Shown in pieces: positions 7,399-15,843 of a stretch of 18,289 bases of DNA. Position 1 is the stretch's first letter; every line of letters begins with the position of its first letter. The notes below the pieces were generated by a model. That model ran no database searches. It saw only the letters and a list, made by a program, of their open reading frames with translations, and was not told where the DNA came from. The position numbers and the translations under genes are program-made. The stretch is from an uncultured Bacteroidota bacterium (lineage in GTDB: Bacteria > Bacteroidota > Bacteroidia > Flavobacteriales > UA16): positions 1-18,289 of the forward strand of contig CACAUH010000024.1 in the NCBI GenBank assembly GCA_902535565.1, in the 5' to 3' direction.

Positions 7399-9128
7399 TC
7401 TCCGTCAATCTTGCTTCGCAACCGGCTTTCGTCTCCACCGGCCTCGATTGCCTCGGCCCAACGCGTGTGCGCATCATCCATGCGGCCAAGTGCATTCAGG
7501 ATGTCCCCGGCATGTTCCAGAACCGCAGCGCCTGGGGAGGCTCCACCGTGCGCAATGGCCAATTCAATCCATGTCAGTGCCTCTTTTGAGTTTCCTGAGA
7601 CATGAAGCGCCCAAGCGTAGGTGTCTTCGAAATTGCCATTGCCAGGGGACAGGGCCACCACCTTGGCGGCCAATTCAACAGACCGCTCTGGCTTCGCGCC
7701 GCGTAAGGCGAGGTAGTATGCATAGTTGTTCAGCGCCAGGATGTTGTTTGGGTTGGCCTCCAGCGCCTGTTCGAACCAAGCATCTGATTCAGCGTGGTCG
7801 CCACGTTCGTGCGCAATCTGGGCCAAAGATGACAGCACGTCTGATTCGAATTCTGGACGGTCTACGATGAGGTTGCGCGCCATTTTCAGTTGGCGCTCTG
7901 CTCCGCGATCGTCTCCGGCTTCAAGTTTGGCCAATCCCCGGAAATAAGGGAAAACAGGGAGGTTCGGAAAGCGGACACCAGCCCGCCCCGAGAGTCCATC
8001 CACGGTCTCCCAGCGTTGCATATCAATGGCGAGTTGGCATGCTTCAAGCCAGCGCTCTGGAGAGTTAGGGTCAAGTGCAAGCCCCGCTTCCAGTGCAGAC
8101 AGTGCGCCCTTCGAATCGCCTTCGATATCGCGGAGGGCCGCCAAGATATCGTGGGGCTCAGCCTCTTTGGGGTGCACCTCCATGAGGATTTCAATGAGCT
8201 CAGCAGCTTCGGAGCGGAGCGCAATCTGAATTTCTGCCAGTTCCACATACGCCCATGCGATGTCAGCCTTTTCTTCCAGGGGCACTGCATCAGAAGCAAA
8301 GGCTTTTCGGACGTAATCCCTAGCCGAATCGGTGTCTCCACGTCGGGTAAGAATGTGGGCCCACTCCAAGTGAAGCCGACCGTTTCCAGACCTTTCCATC
8401 GCACTTCTGATGGCCATTTCAGCTTCCTGTTCCCTTCCGAGGCTGGAGAGGATTCGAACCTTTTGCAAGGTGGCTTCTACCACGCTGGGGAAGTCCTGTT
8501 CCAATTTCGTCAGCGCATCGAGTCCAGATTCAATGTCGCCAAACCCCATGTGAAGGCGGTGGCGATCGAAATGCCATTCTGGGTCGGGCCCCAACTCGCG
8601 CTCCAAGGCATCGACCACTTCAAGGGCGCCGGTCAGGTCGCCCTGAGCTGTGCGCAAATCAAGGAGCGTTCGGGCGGAACGTTCGTCTTCAGGTTTGTTT
8701 TTTAGAATCCATTCCAAAGCGCGGTCGGCTTCATCGAAACGGCCGAGTTCGAGCGCGATTTCTGCCAATTCTTTCTGGTACCAAGGGTTTGCGCTTTCCA
8801 AGGCATTGGCCTTGAGTATGGCGGCATGGGCCGCGGGCCATTGTTCTGCCTGACGTTCCAGCCGGGCCAACTCGTAGTGAACGACTGCTTCATTCGGGTC
8901 GGCATCAAGACAGGAGAGCAGGGCGTCTTTGGCTCCGGCTTGGTCGCCTTTAAGTTTGGCCAATTGTGCCTTGTAAAAGGCATCGTGGAACGCCTTATCC
9001 ACACCGCCCAATCCCGCTTCGGTCCTTTTGGACGCTCCACCGAGAACGGCACAACCACCCAGCACCAAGGCAAGAGCCCAGCACAATCCCGCAGGGGACA
9101 TGGAGGAATGGGGCAGGTGTCCTGTCAT
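7395..9128 (-). CDS. Tetratricopeptide-repeat lipoprotein
   Basis: 577 residues. The N-terminus has a hydrophobic stretch and lipobox VLGGC, with Cys26. The rest is mostly helical TPR-like repeats in many copies. The clearest are near the N-terminal third (DPNEAVVHYELARLERQ), the middle (LDPNSPERWLEACQLA) and the C-terminus (EANPNNILALNNYAYYLALRG). This points to a protein-interaction scaffold at the periplasmic side of a membrane. ATG 9128 overlaps the stop of the nucleotidyltransferase (ATGA) and is preferred. A second Met at 9101 would give a shorter, more canonical lipoprotein signal. The open frame continues upstream to 9473, but that part is a shadow of the nucleotidyltransferase gene. 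The binding partner is unknown. Confidence 0.87.
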   Translation of the reverse strand: MTGHLPHSSMSPAGLCWALALVLGGCAVLGGASKRTEAGLGGVDKAFHDAFYKAQLAKLKGDQAGAKDALLSCLDADPNEAVVHYELARLERQAEQWPAAHAAILKANALESANPWYQKELAEIALELGRFDEADRALEWILKNKPEDERSARTLLDLRTAQGDLTGALEVVDALERELGPDPEWHFDRHRLHMGFGDIESGLDALTKLEQDFPSVVEATLQKVRILSSLGREQEAEMAIRSAMERSGNGRLHLEWAHILTRRGDTDSARDYVRKAFASDAVPLEEKADIAWAYVELAEIQIALRSEAAELIEILMEVHPKEAEPHDILAALRDIEGDSKGALSALEAGLALDPNSPERWLEACQLAIDMQRWETVDGLSGRAGVRFPNLPVFPYFRGLAKLEAGDDRGAERQLKMARNLIVDRPEFESDVLSSLAQIAHERGDHAESDAWFEQALEANPNNILALNNYAYYLALRGAKPERSVELAAKVVALSPGNGNFEDTYAWALHVSGNSKEALTWIELAIAHGGASPGAAVLEHAGDILNALGRMDDAHTRWAEAIEAGGDESRLRSKIDGE

Positions 9129-10126
9129 TGGATTTCGCAATAATCGCCCACACTCAAGTCTCCTGGCTTCTGGATGAGCTTGGCGTGGTGACCAATCATG
9201 GCGCCTTGGAGGTGAACGCCGTCCAATGTGGAGTGTCCGCCGATGAGGCAGTCCTTGACAACAGACCGTTCCACCACCGTGTCCCCTCCAATGGTTACCC
9301 GAGGCCCCACCACAGAGTTCCGGATGATGGCGCCGGGAAGAATTTCGCAGGGGGGGAGGACAACGCTGTTCTCGACCGTGGCCCCTTCGTGAACCCGAGC
9401 ATCGTCGCCCATGAACTCCAAGACGCGACCATTGGTTTCGACGGTCACCTTTCGGTTTCCGCAATCCATCCATGCAGATACCTCACCTGGAAGGAACCTT
9501 TGGCCCTGACTGGTCAGGGCCCTTAGCGCGTCGGGCAGCTGGTATTCGCCGCCCTTCATCACGTTTCCTTCAATGAGGTTCCCGATTTCACGGCGCAGTC
9601 CCGCGCCATCTTTGAAATGATAGATGCCAATCATCGCCAGGTCAGAAACGGGCTTTTCCGGCTTTTCTGCATACTCGCGGATCACGCCATCGGCATCCAA
9701 AACGACAACACCGAACTGCCTTGGGTCCTCGATGCGCTTGACGAACAGGTGGCCGTCGGCTTCTGGATCGAGCGCAAAACCTGCCCTGAAAAGGGTATCA
9801 GCAAAGGCAACAACGGTTTCGCCTTGGAGAAGGTCTTCTGCGCACCAGACAGCATGCGCAGTGCCAAGGGGCTCGTCTTGATGGCGGATGTGTCCAGTGG
9901 CTCCGAGGGAGTCTGCCAAGGCAAGCAGGTTGGATTCCACTTCCGGCCCAAAGTCACCAATGACAAAGGCGATGTTGTCGAAAGGCCGGGGCGTCATGGC
10001 GGCCAAGTCTTCGACGAGGCGCTGGACAATGGGCTTTCCCGCCACGTGCACGAGTGGCTTCGGAATGGTGAGCGTGTGCGGTCGAAGGCGGCTGCCCCGT
10101 CCGGCCATGGGGATGATGAGGTTCAT
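9125..10126 (-). CDS. Sugar-phosphate nucleotidyltransferase with left-handed beta-helix tail
   Basis: Expected to make an NDP-sugar from a sugar 1-phosphate and NTP. In the 333 residues, the N-terminal Rossmann-like transferase domain carries the signature [10 protein letters not shown] at 7-16 and the conserved PKPL with Lys23. From about residue 245 there are hexapeptide-type repeats ([38 protein letters not shown]) forming a left-handed beta-helix, as in glucose-1-phosphate thymidylyltransferase-like and GlmU-like enzymes. ATG 10126 overlaps the dut stop (ATGA) and sits directly before the NTP loop. A longer frame to 10204 is a dut shadow. The base and sugar specificity cannot be told. 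Confidence 0.88.
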   Translation of the reverse strand: MNLIIPMAGRGSRLRPHTLTIPKPLVHVAGKPIVQRLVEDLAAMTPRPFDNIAFVIGDFGPEVESNLLALADSLGATGHIRHQDEPLGTAHAVWCAEDLLQGETVVAFADTLFRAGFALDPEADGHLFVKRIEDPRQFGVVVLDADGVIREYAEKPEKPVSDLAMIGIYHFKDGAGLRREIGNLIEGNVMKGGEYQLPDALRALTSQGQRFLPGEVSAWMDCGNRKVTVETNGRVLEFMGDDARVHEGATVENSVVLPPCEILPGAIIRNSVVGPRVTIGGDTVVERSVVKDCLIGGHSTLDGVHLQGAMIGHHAKLIQKPGDLSVGDYCEIQ

Positions 10127-10590
10127 GCTTTTCCGGTATGACCGAACCCGCCCGCACCGCGATCGGTGATGGCGAGATCGGAGGTTTGCTGGACGGGAAT
10201 CCACTCCACCCGGGCGTAGGCTGCGACCACAAGTTGGGCAATGCGTTCTCCGGGTTCGAGCGTAAACGGTTCTTGGCCGTGGTGAATCAGGACAACCCCG
10301 ATTTCACCGCGATAGTCGGCGTCGATTGTTCCCGGGCTGTTCAGCACGGTCAAGCCGTGCTTGTAGGCCAGACCGCTGCGCGGTCTGACTTGGGCTTCAA
10401 ACCCTTCTGGTAACTCGATGTGAAGACCGGTGGGGACGAGCCTGCGTTCCCCAGGCTGAAGCACGACAGGGCTGTCGAGGCGCGCGCGCAAATCCAGTCC
10501 AGCACTTTGCGGCGTGGCGTACTCAGGCAGTGAATCTGCCCCGATGTTGGCCACGCGAACGCGGACCGTGTTGTTCAGGTTGTCGGCCAT
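10123..10590 (-). CDS. dut: dUTP diphosphatase (trimeric dUTPase)
   Basis: Hydrolyses dUTP to dUMP and pyrophosphate, keeping uracil out of DNA and feeding dTMP synthesis. The 155 residues carry all five trimeric-dUTPase motifs in order: I AGLDLRA (30-36), II RPRSGLA (69-75, Ser72), [13 protein letters not shown] (87-96, with the general-base Asp90), IV ERIAQL (115-120) and [11 protein letters not shown] (144-153, a glycine-rich flexible lid with the stacking Phe). Length and motif numbering match E. coli Dut closely. It starts 2 bases after the enoyl-CoA hydratase stop and overlaps the nucleotidyltransferase by ATGA. Confidence 0.97.
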   Translation of the reverse strand: MADNLNNTVRVRVANIGADSLPEYATPQSAGLDLRARLDSPVVLQPGERRLVPTGLHIELPEGFEAQVRPRSGLAYKHGLTVLNSPGTIDADYRGEIGVVLIHHGQEPFTLEPGERIAQLVVAAYARVEWIPVQQTSDLAITDRGAGGFGHTGKA

Positions 10591-10592
10591 GC

Positions 10593-11363
10593 TCAGAATT
10601 CTGGCTTTCTCTTTCCGAGGAAGGCGGCGACCCCTTCTTTGAAGTCAGGATGATCGAAACAACGTCCGAACGCCTCGATTTCGACCTGGAACCCATCTGC
10701 TTGGCCACTTGCCTGCACGGCTTGGATTGCAGCGGCTTGGGCATTGGGACTGTTCTGTGTGAGGCGCTGGGCCATGTCCAATGCAACAGCCATGAGCGTT
10801 TCCCGTTCAACCACACGGCTGACCAGCCCCATGGACAGGGCTTCGTCTGCCTTGACCATGCGCGCACTCAGAATCAGGTCCATGGCCCTTCCGGTGCCAA
10901 TGATGCGGGCCAGCCTCTGGGTTCCGCCGTAGCCGGGAATCAGCCCAAGCGTGACCTCCGGGAGCCCCATGCGCGCATTGTCTGAGGCCAGGCGAATTTG
11001 GCAGGCCAAAGCGAGCTCCAAGCCACCTCCAAGCGCAAAGCCACCAATGGCGGCAACAAAAGGCGTTCGGGACAATGCGATGGCATCAAATAGGGTGCGT
11101 TGTCCCTTTTCGGCAAGTGCACGGCCTTCTGCGCCATCAAAATTGGAAAACTCCTTGATGTCGGCACCGGCGACAAACGCCTTGTCTCCTGAACCGGTCA
11201 GCACGACACAGCGGACCTCGTCGCGTTGTTGCACTTCCTCGACCATTTGGCCGAGTTCGGAAATGAGGGCGCCATTGAGGGCGTTGAGTTGCTGGGGACG
11301 TTGCAGGGTCCACACGGCCACCTTGCCGTGCAGGGCCTCGGTGACGAGGGGGGTCTCAGACAT
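10593..11363 (-). CDS. Enoyl-CoA hydratase/isomerase (crotonase family)
   Basis: 256 residues, single crotonase domain. The oxyanion-hole regions are VAGADIKEF (64-72) and [12 protein letters not shown] (107-118). Both hydratase glutamates are present, Glu116 (GGGLELA) and Glu136 ([12 protein letters not shown]), which favours a true hydratase of short-chain enoyl-CoA over a family member with another reaction. It may act in beta-oxidation or branched-chain/aromatic catabolism; no other beta-oxidation gene is in the window. It starts 9 bases after the ABC ATPase stop and is 2 bases before dut. 3-hydroxybutyryl-CoA dehydratase would be an equally good name. Confidence 0.92.
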   Translation of the reverse strand: MSETPLVTEALHGKVAVWTLQRPQQLNALNGALISELGQMVEEVQQRDEVRCVVLTGSGDKAFVAGADIKEFSNFDGAEGRALAEKGQRTLFDAIALSRTPFVAAIGGFALGGGLELALACQIRLASDNARMGLPEVTLGLIPGYGGTQRLARIIGTGRAMDLILSARMVKADEALSMGLVSRVVERETLMAVALDMAQRLTQNSPNAQAAAIQAVQASGQADGFQVEIEAFGRCFDHPDFKEGVAAFLGKRKPEF

Positions 11364-11372
11364 GGAGCGAAA

Positions 11373-13025
11373 TTAGTCAATCGAGCCCCCCCGTGCCGCC
11401 TGCAATCTGCGGGTCACAGCGTGCTGCGGCGATGACCATATGGACTCGGAGTCCGCGGATTCAACCACCCTTCCGCCGTCCATCACGATTGTGCGGTCAC
11501 AGAGGTATCGAACCACCCCGAGGTCGTGGCTGATGAAGAGCAGGGCGAGGTTGCGCTCTGCTTGCAGTTTTACAAGGAGATTGAGCACTTGTGCCTGTAC
11601 GCTGACGTCCAGAGCAGCAACGGCCTCGTCGCAAATCAAGAGTTTTGGTTTAGCCGCCAGGGCCCTTGCAATCACAATTCTTTGTCGCTGACCTCCAGAG
11701 AAACCGTCGGGGCGCTTGTCCATGGCGTCGGCCCCGAGGCCCACGGCTTCAAGAAGTTGCAAGGCCTCCTCCCGGGCTGCTTTTCGGTGGGTTCCCCATT
11801 GAATCAAGACCTCTTCAATTGCGGTTCCAATGCGCTTGGCGGGATTCAATGCAGCACGCGGGTCTTGGAAGACAAGTCCAGCGTGGTTTCGGATGTGTTG
11901 CAGGTCAGAAGCCCGGCCTTCTTGAACGTCTCGCCCGGCGAGTTCAACGGTACCTGAGTCCAAACCATGTAGACCAAGAATGGCCCGGATTAATGTGGTT
12001 TTCCCGCAACCGCTTCCCCCCACAATGCCGAGGCTTCCCCCTTCAGGGAGTTCCAACGAAACGTCTTGAATGGCAGGTTCTTTTTGCCCAGGGTAGGTCT
12101 TTGTTGCCCGTTGTACTGACAGAATGAGGGGGGTCGATTCTGGGGCGCACTGAATCTCTTTTGTCGCAACTGGGCGATGGTTTCCCTCTTTGAGGAAGGT
12201 GTCCATGACAGGGAGAGGCGTGGGCCGCCCAGTCCTTGGAATCCGGCATTCCAGCAGCCCCTTTGTATAGGGGTGACAGGGCTTGGACAACACGTTGGTT
12301 GTCGTCCCTTGTTCTACAACCTCGCCGTGATAGAGCACCGCCACACGGTCCGCGTGTTTCTCCACCACGTCCATGTCGTGTGTCACCAAAACCATGGCCA
12401 AACCCCGTTGCTTTTGCAAGTCGCGAAGGAGGGCCAAGAGGTCGGCACGAAGGGTGCTGTCCAGCGCAGTGGTGGGTTCGTCTGCCAAGAGGATGTCCGG
12501 GTCGTTGGCGAGGGCCATGGCGATGAGGACCCGTTGTTTTTGTCCGCCAGACAGCTCGTGGGGGAATGCGCAAATGGCCCGGTCGACATCTGGCATTTGG
12601 ACCTCGTTCAGCAAGCTGTGGACCTTGACCTTTGCCGCTGCCGAGTCTTGGTCTGAATGTCGCTGGATGACACGCTGAATCTGGACACCACACCGCATCG
12701 TGGGGTCGAGGCTGGTCATGGGCTCTTGGAACACCATGGCGACACGGTCACCTCTGGGCACGGGCTTCAAGGCCCCATCCTTTGCAGACGACCAGCATTC
12801 CCCCAGCCCCTCAATTTTTCCTCGGGTCAACCGTCCTCCTTGAGGCAACATGTCCAAGGCCGCAAGACAACACAGGGTCTTTCCGGAACCGCTTTCACCA
12901 ACCAAGGCAAGGCACTCTCCACGACAAACGGAAAGGTTGATTCCCGTGAGGATGGACCTGTCACCAATGTCCAGGCTGATATCCTCCCAACGGAGGACTG
13001 CGGCGGAAGTGTTAGAGGGTACCAC
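11373..13025 (-). CDS. ABC transporter ATP-binding protein with two NBDs (oligopeptide/dipeptide type, YejF/DppD-DppF-like)
   Basis: 550 residues containing two complete nucleotide-binding domains of the peptide-uptake class. NBD1 has Walker A at 43-50 (GESGSGKT), signature LSGGQKQR at 158-165 and Walker B LLADEP at 179-184, followed by the oligopeptide-family tail HPYTKGLL. NBD2 has Walker A at 336-343 (GGSGCGKT), signature FSGGQRQR at 442-449, Walker B LLICDEA at 462-468 and switch His500. The best start is GTG at 13025, overlapping the hppD stop by 14 bases. No ATG lies between the hppD stop and the first conserved strand, and the frame further up to 13187 is a shadow of hppD. No permease or binding-protein gene is nearby. 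Confidence 0.88.
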   Translation of the reverse strand: MVPSNTSAAVLRWEDISLDIGDRSILTGINLSVCRGECLALVGESGSGKTLCCLAALDMLPQGGRLTRGKIEGLGECWSSAKDGALKPVPRGDRVAMVFQEPMTSLDPTMRCGVQIQRVIQRHSDQDSAAAKVKVHSLLNEVQMPDVDRAICAFPHELSGGQKQRVLIAMALANDPDILLADEPTTALDSTLRADLLALLRDLQKQRGLAMVLVTHDMDVVEKHADRVAVLYHGEVVEQGTTTNVLSKPCHPYTKGLLECRIPRTGRPTPLPVMDTFLKEGNHRPVATKEIQCAPESTPLILSVQRATKTYPGQKEPAIQDVSLELPEGGSLGIVGGSGCGKTTLIRAILGLHGLDSGTVELAGRDVQEGRASDLQHIRNHAGLVFQDPRAALNPAKRIGTAIEEVLIQWGTHRKAAREEALQLLEAVGLGADAMDKRPDGFSGGQRQRIVIARALAAKPKLLICDEAVAALDVSVQAQVLNLLVKLQAERNLALLFISHDLGVVRYLCDRTIVMDGGRVVESADSESIWSSPQHAVTRRLQAARGGSID

Positions 13026-14151
13026 GCAGGGCTTGCTCGCGTTCGATGGCCTCGAAGAGCGCCTTGAAGTTTCCTTTTCCGAAGCTCTGGGCCCCTTTGC
13101 GCTGGATGATCTCAAAAAACATCGTCGGCCTGTCGACCACGGGTTTTGTGAAGATCTGCAGGAGGTAGCCTTCATCGTCGCGGTCAATTAAGATGCCGAG
13201 GTCGCGGAGCGGAGCGAGGTCTTCGTCGATCTCTCCCACCCGGTCGAGTACCGTTTCGTAATAGGTGGCCGGTACCTTGAGGAATTCGATCCCCCTCCGT
13301 TGAAGCGCCGTTACGGTGTCGATGATGTTGTCCGTTGCGACGGCAACATGCTGCACACCGGCCCCTTGGTAGAAGTCGATGTACTCTTCGATTTGAGACT
13401 TTTTTCGGCCTTCGGCTGGCTCGTTAATGGGGAACTTGATTCTCCCGTTGCCGTTGCTCATCACCTTGGACATCAATGCCGTGTACTCGGTGGAAATGTC
13501 GTTGTCATCGAAGGAAATCAACTGGGCGAAGCCCATGACCTTGGCATAGAACTCGCACCAGGTGTTCATTTCGCCCCACCCCACATTGCCCACCATGTGG
13601 TCGATGTATTTCAGACCGACGGGCTTTGATTTGCCTGCGGGAGTCCAGGGCTGATAACCGGGAAGGAATACCCCGCCATAGGCCTTCCTTTCCACAAAAA
13701 TGTGTACCGTATCGCCATAGGTTTCAATGGCACTGAGCACCACCTTGCCGTCACTGTCTTCCCGGGTTTCTGGAGCGAAGGCGCTCACGGCCCCGCGGGA
13801 GGTCGTTTCTCTCCAGCTTTTCTCAGCATCATCTACCCAGAGGGCCACCGCTTTCACACCATCCCCGTGACGGTTGAGGTGTTCGTTCAATGGACCATCT
13901 GCCACAAGTGGCGTTGTCAGCACAAGGGTGATTTTGTCTTGACGCAACACGTAGCTTACGCTGTCTGTGTCCCCAGTTTCAAGCCCTTTGAACGCCAAGG
14001 GTTGATAGCCCCAAGCGTGCATATAGTAATAGGCGCTCTGTTTGGCGTTGCCTACAATCAGTTCCACATGGTCGGTGCCAAGAAGGGGCAGAAAGTCGTC
14101 TGCTTCGGGGACGACAATCTCGGGTTGGGGGGGCGTTTGATCCGGGGTCAT
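13012..14151 (-). CDS. hppD: 4-hydroxyphenylpyruvate dioxygenase
   Basis: Converts 4-hydroxyphenylpyruvate and O2 to homogentisate and CO2, the second step of tyrosine breakdown, in the cytoplasm. 379 residues with two vicinal-oxygen-chelate halves. The Fe(II) triad is visible: His185 (YIDHMVGNV), His268 (GVQHVAVATDNI) and Glu347 (MFFEIIQRKG). The C-terminus has the family stretch FFEIIQRKGAQSFGKGNFKA. Length is normal. It lies 8 bases after homogentisate dioxygenase, whose substrate it makes, so the pair forms a short catabolic operon. The 3' end overlaps the proposed GTG start of the ABC ATPase. Confidence 0.96.
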   Translation of the reverse strand: MTPDQTPPQPEIVVPEADDFLPLLGTDHVELIVGNAKQSAYYYMHAWGYQPLAFKGLETGDTDSVSYVLRQDKITLVLTTPLVADGPLNEHLNRHGDGVKAVALWVDDAEKSWRETTSRGAVSAFAPETREDSDGKVVLSAIETYGDTVHIFVERKAYGGVFLPGYQPWTPAGKSKPVGLKYIDHMVGNVGWGEMNTWCEFYAKVMGFAQLISFDDNDISTEYTALMSKVMSNGNGRIKFPINEPAEGRKKSQIEEYIDFYQGAGVQHVAVATDNIIDTVTALQRRGIEFLKVPATYYETVLDRVGEIDEDLAPLRDLGILIDRDDEGYLLQIFTKPVVDRPTMFFEIIQRKGAQSFGKGNFKALFEAIEREQALRGTL

Positions 14152-14159
14152 TGCAGGGG

Positions 14160-15344
14160 TCAGTCGATTTTTTTCGGGGTGTATCCGAGCCAGCTGGTGT
14201 GGTAGCCTCCGTCTTCAATGTCGAGGGCCTGTTGGGTCAATCGCAATGGCCGGAAGGTGTCCACCATCACCGCCAGTTCGGCGGTGCCCGTCTTGCCGAT
14301 CGAGCCTTCGTATGTCCCTGGGTGAGGGCCGTGTGGAATGCCTCCTGGGTGAAGGGTGAGGTCACCACGAGAAATTCCCTTGCGGCTCATGAAGTTGCCT
14401 TCGACGTAATACAGCACCTCGTCGGAGTCTATGTTGCTGTGGTTGTAAGGGGCAGGGATGGACTTGGGGTGGTAGTCGTACAACCGGGGACAGAAACTGC
14501 AAATGACAAAGGCGTCTGTTTCGAAGGTCTGGTGAACGGGTGGGGGTTGGTGCACCCTGCCCGTGATGGGCTCGAAATCGTGTATGGAGAAGGCATACGG
14601 GAAATGATACCCGTCCCATCCGACTACGTCAAAGGGGTGTCGCGCATAGGTTGCCGTGTGAATCATGCCTTCCTTTCGAATGTCGATGGGGAAGGCACCT
14701 TCGCGATCCACTGCGTCTGCATGTTCGGGAACGCGAAAGTCACGTTCGCAAAATGGGCTGTGCTCCAGCAGTTGACCGAAGTGGTTGCGATAGCGCTTTG
14801 GGGTGACAATGGGGTGGGCGCTTTCCACGACCAGCCAGCGCTGGTCCATCTCAGACTTAGGGGCCCAGCGGTGAATGACACCCCGAGGAATGACCAGGTA
14901 GTCCCCGGGTTTGTAGGCAAGAGGGCCAAACAGGGTTTCGAGCACGCCTTCACCATCGTGGATGAAGACCACCTCGTCAGAATCCGCATTCTTGTAGAAC
15001 CGGTCCTCCGGGTCTTGTTCCGTTGGACGGGCCACCGAAATCGTACAATCGGAGTTGAAAAGGAGGGGCACCCTCGCGGAAAGCGAATGCCCTGAGGAGG
15101 GCGCTTCGAAACCAGGAAGGCGCCTTGAGGTCAGGTTTTCTCGAACGCCCTCCACTGGCCGCATATCGATAGGCGCTGCCACGGACTCGACCATGGTGGG
15201 TGGGTGGAGGTGATACAGCAGAGAGCTCATGCCCACGAAGCCAATTGTGCCGAACAGCTGTTCGTGGTGGAGCGTGCCGTCGGCCTTTTGGAATTGTGTG
15301 TGGCGCTTGTGCGGTACCTCCCCGCGCGACTGGTAGAAGGGCAT
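14160..15344 (-). CDS. hmgA: Homogentisate 1,2-dioxygenase
   Basis: Opens the ring of homogentisate with O2 to give maleylacetoacetate; a cytoplasmic Fe(II) cupin enzyme. 394 residues from ATG 15344 (MPFYQSRGEVPHKRHTQF), the form usual in this phylum. An in-frame ATG at 15395 would overlap the upstream gene and add a non-conserved tail. Probable iron ligands are His302 (APYNHSN), an acidic residue in SDE at 307-309, and His338 (GGIPHGPHPG). The C-terminus ends in GYHTSWLGYTPKKID, a family-like ending. It starts 25 bases after the preceding gene and is followed by hppD after 8 bases. Later steps (maleylacetoacetate isomerase, fumarylacetoacetase) are not in the window. Confidence 0.95.
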   Translation of the reverse strand: MPFYQSRGEVPHKRHTQFQKADGTLHHEQLFGTIGFVGMSSLLYHLHPPTMVESVAAPIDMRPVEGVRENLTSRRLPGFEAPSSGHSLSARVPLLFNSDCTISVARPTEQDPEDRFYKNADSDEVVFIHDGEGVLETLFGPLAYKPGDYLVIPRGVIHRWAPKSEMDQRWLVVESAHPIVTPKRYRNHFGQLLEHSPFCERDFRVPEHADAVDREGAFPIDIRKEGMIHTATYARHPFDVVGWDGYHFPYAFSIHDFEPITGRVHQPPPVHQTFETDAFVICSFCPRLYDYHPKSIPAPYNHSNIDSDEVLYYVEGNFMSRKGISRGDLTLHPGGIPHGPHPGTYEGSIGKTGTAELAVMVDTFRPLRLTQQALDIEDGGYHTSWLGYTPKKID

Positions 15345-15369
15345 GGACGCAAGGTAGCGAGGAACGGAG

Positions 15370-15843
15370 TCAGCCGCTGCCGCCAATGCGGGCATACCAT
15401 GGCAGGGTGCCGTCTTCTCTTGGGGGGAACCGGAGCGGCACCTTGAATCCGACCGGCAGCACTTGGTCTGCCGACTTGCCCGTTCGCTGTATCAGAACCT
15501 TGAGTTTCACAGCCTCCAGGTCACTGATGCTGCGCAAAGACTCTCCCTCTTGAACCACATGCCAGTGCCTCACGCCCCGTCTTCTTTTGGGCTGCGTATA
15601 GAGTTTGCAATCCTGTTGAAGTACCGTGGACCCCTCTGCTCCATCGAGGTCGTTGTATTTGCGCAACTGCCAGACGGTCACCTGAAACTTCTGCGCCAAA
15701 CTCTGCAGACTTTCGCCTTTCAACCCCTGAATCCAAGCCACGTCGTTTTGAGAAAACCCGCTGGCGCGGGACCCGGAAACCGCAATGGACCGGTCCGGCG
15801 TGTTGCCCTCGGCTGATGTCCCACCCTTCTGGTCCTGTTGCCC
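15370..15843 (-). other. LysM-repeat tail of a peptidoglycan-binding (probably glucosaminidase) protein, fused to dnaG
   Basis: This is residues ~287-443 of the chimeric ORF. After a linker (287-322) come two LysM-like units: one from about 323 to 375 (WIQGLKGESLQSLAQKF, then VTVWQLRKYNDL and LYTQPKRRR) and one from about 390 to 427 (WHVVQEGESLRSIS, then VGFKVPLRFP). The pair, with the QPKRRR between them, resembles the C-terminus of Bacteroidota N-acetylglucosaminidase-LysM proteins that bind cell-wall glycan. The enzyme domain expected in front is absent. No signal peptide precedes this part, so a cytoplasmic primase fragment would carry a wall-binding tail, which makes no obvious biological sense. 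Confidence 0.8.

Noticed and set aside
7890..8705. Long plus-strand open frame (271 codons) opposite the TPR gene.
   Set aside because: It has no recognisable domain and runs antisense to a well-supported TPR gene; long antisense frames are common in GC-rich coding DNA.
9129..9473. N-terminal extension of the TPR protein upstream of 9128.
   Set aside because: It lies antiphase inside the nucleotidyltransferase gene, is rich in Arg, Gly and His without domain character, and would bury the lipoprotein signal.
13026..13187. N-terminal extension of the ABC ATPase from ATG 13187.
   Set aside because: It overlaps the conserved C-terminus of hppD and its composition is not protein-like; GTG 13025 fits better.
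14151..15095. Long plus-strand open frame (314 codons) opposite hmgA.
   Set aside because: It is the antisense shadow of homogentisate dioxygenase, which has clear conserved motifs; no independent domain is visible.
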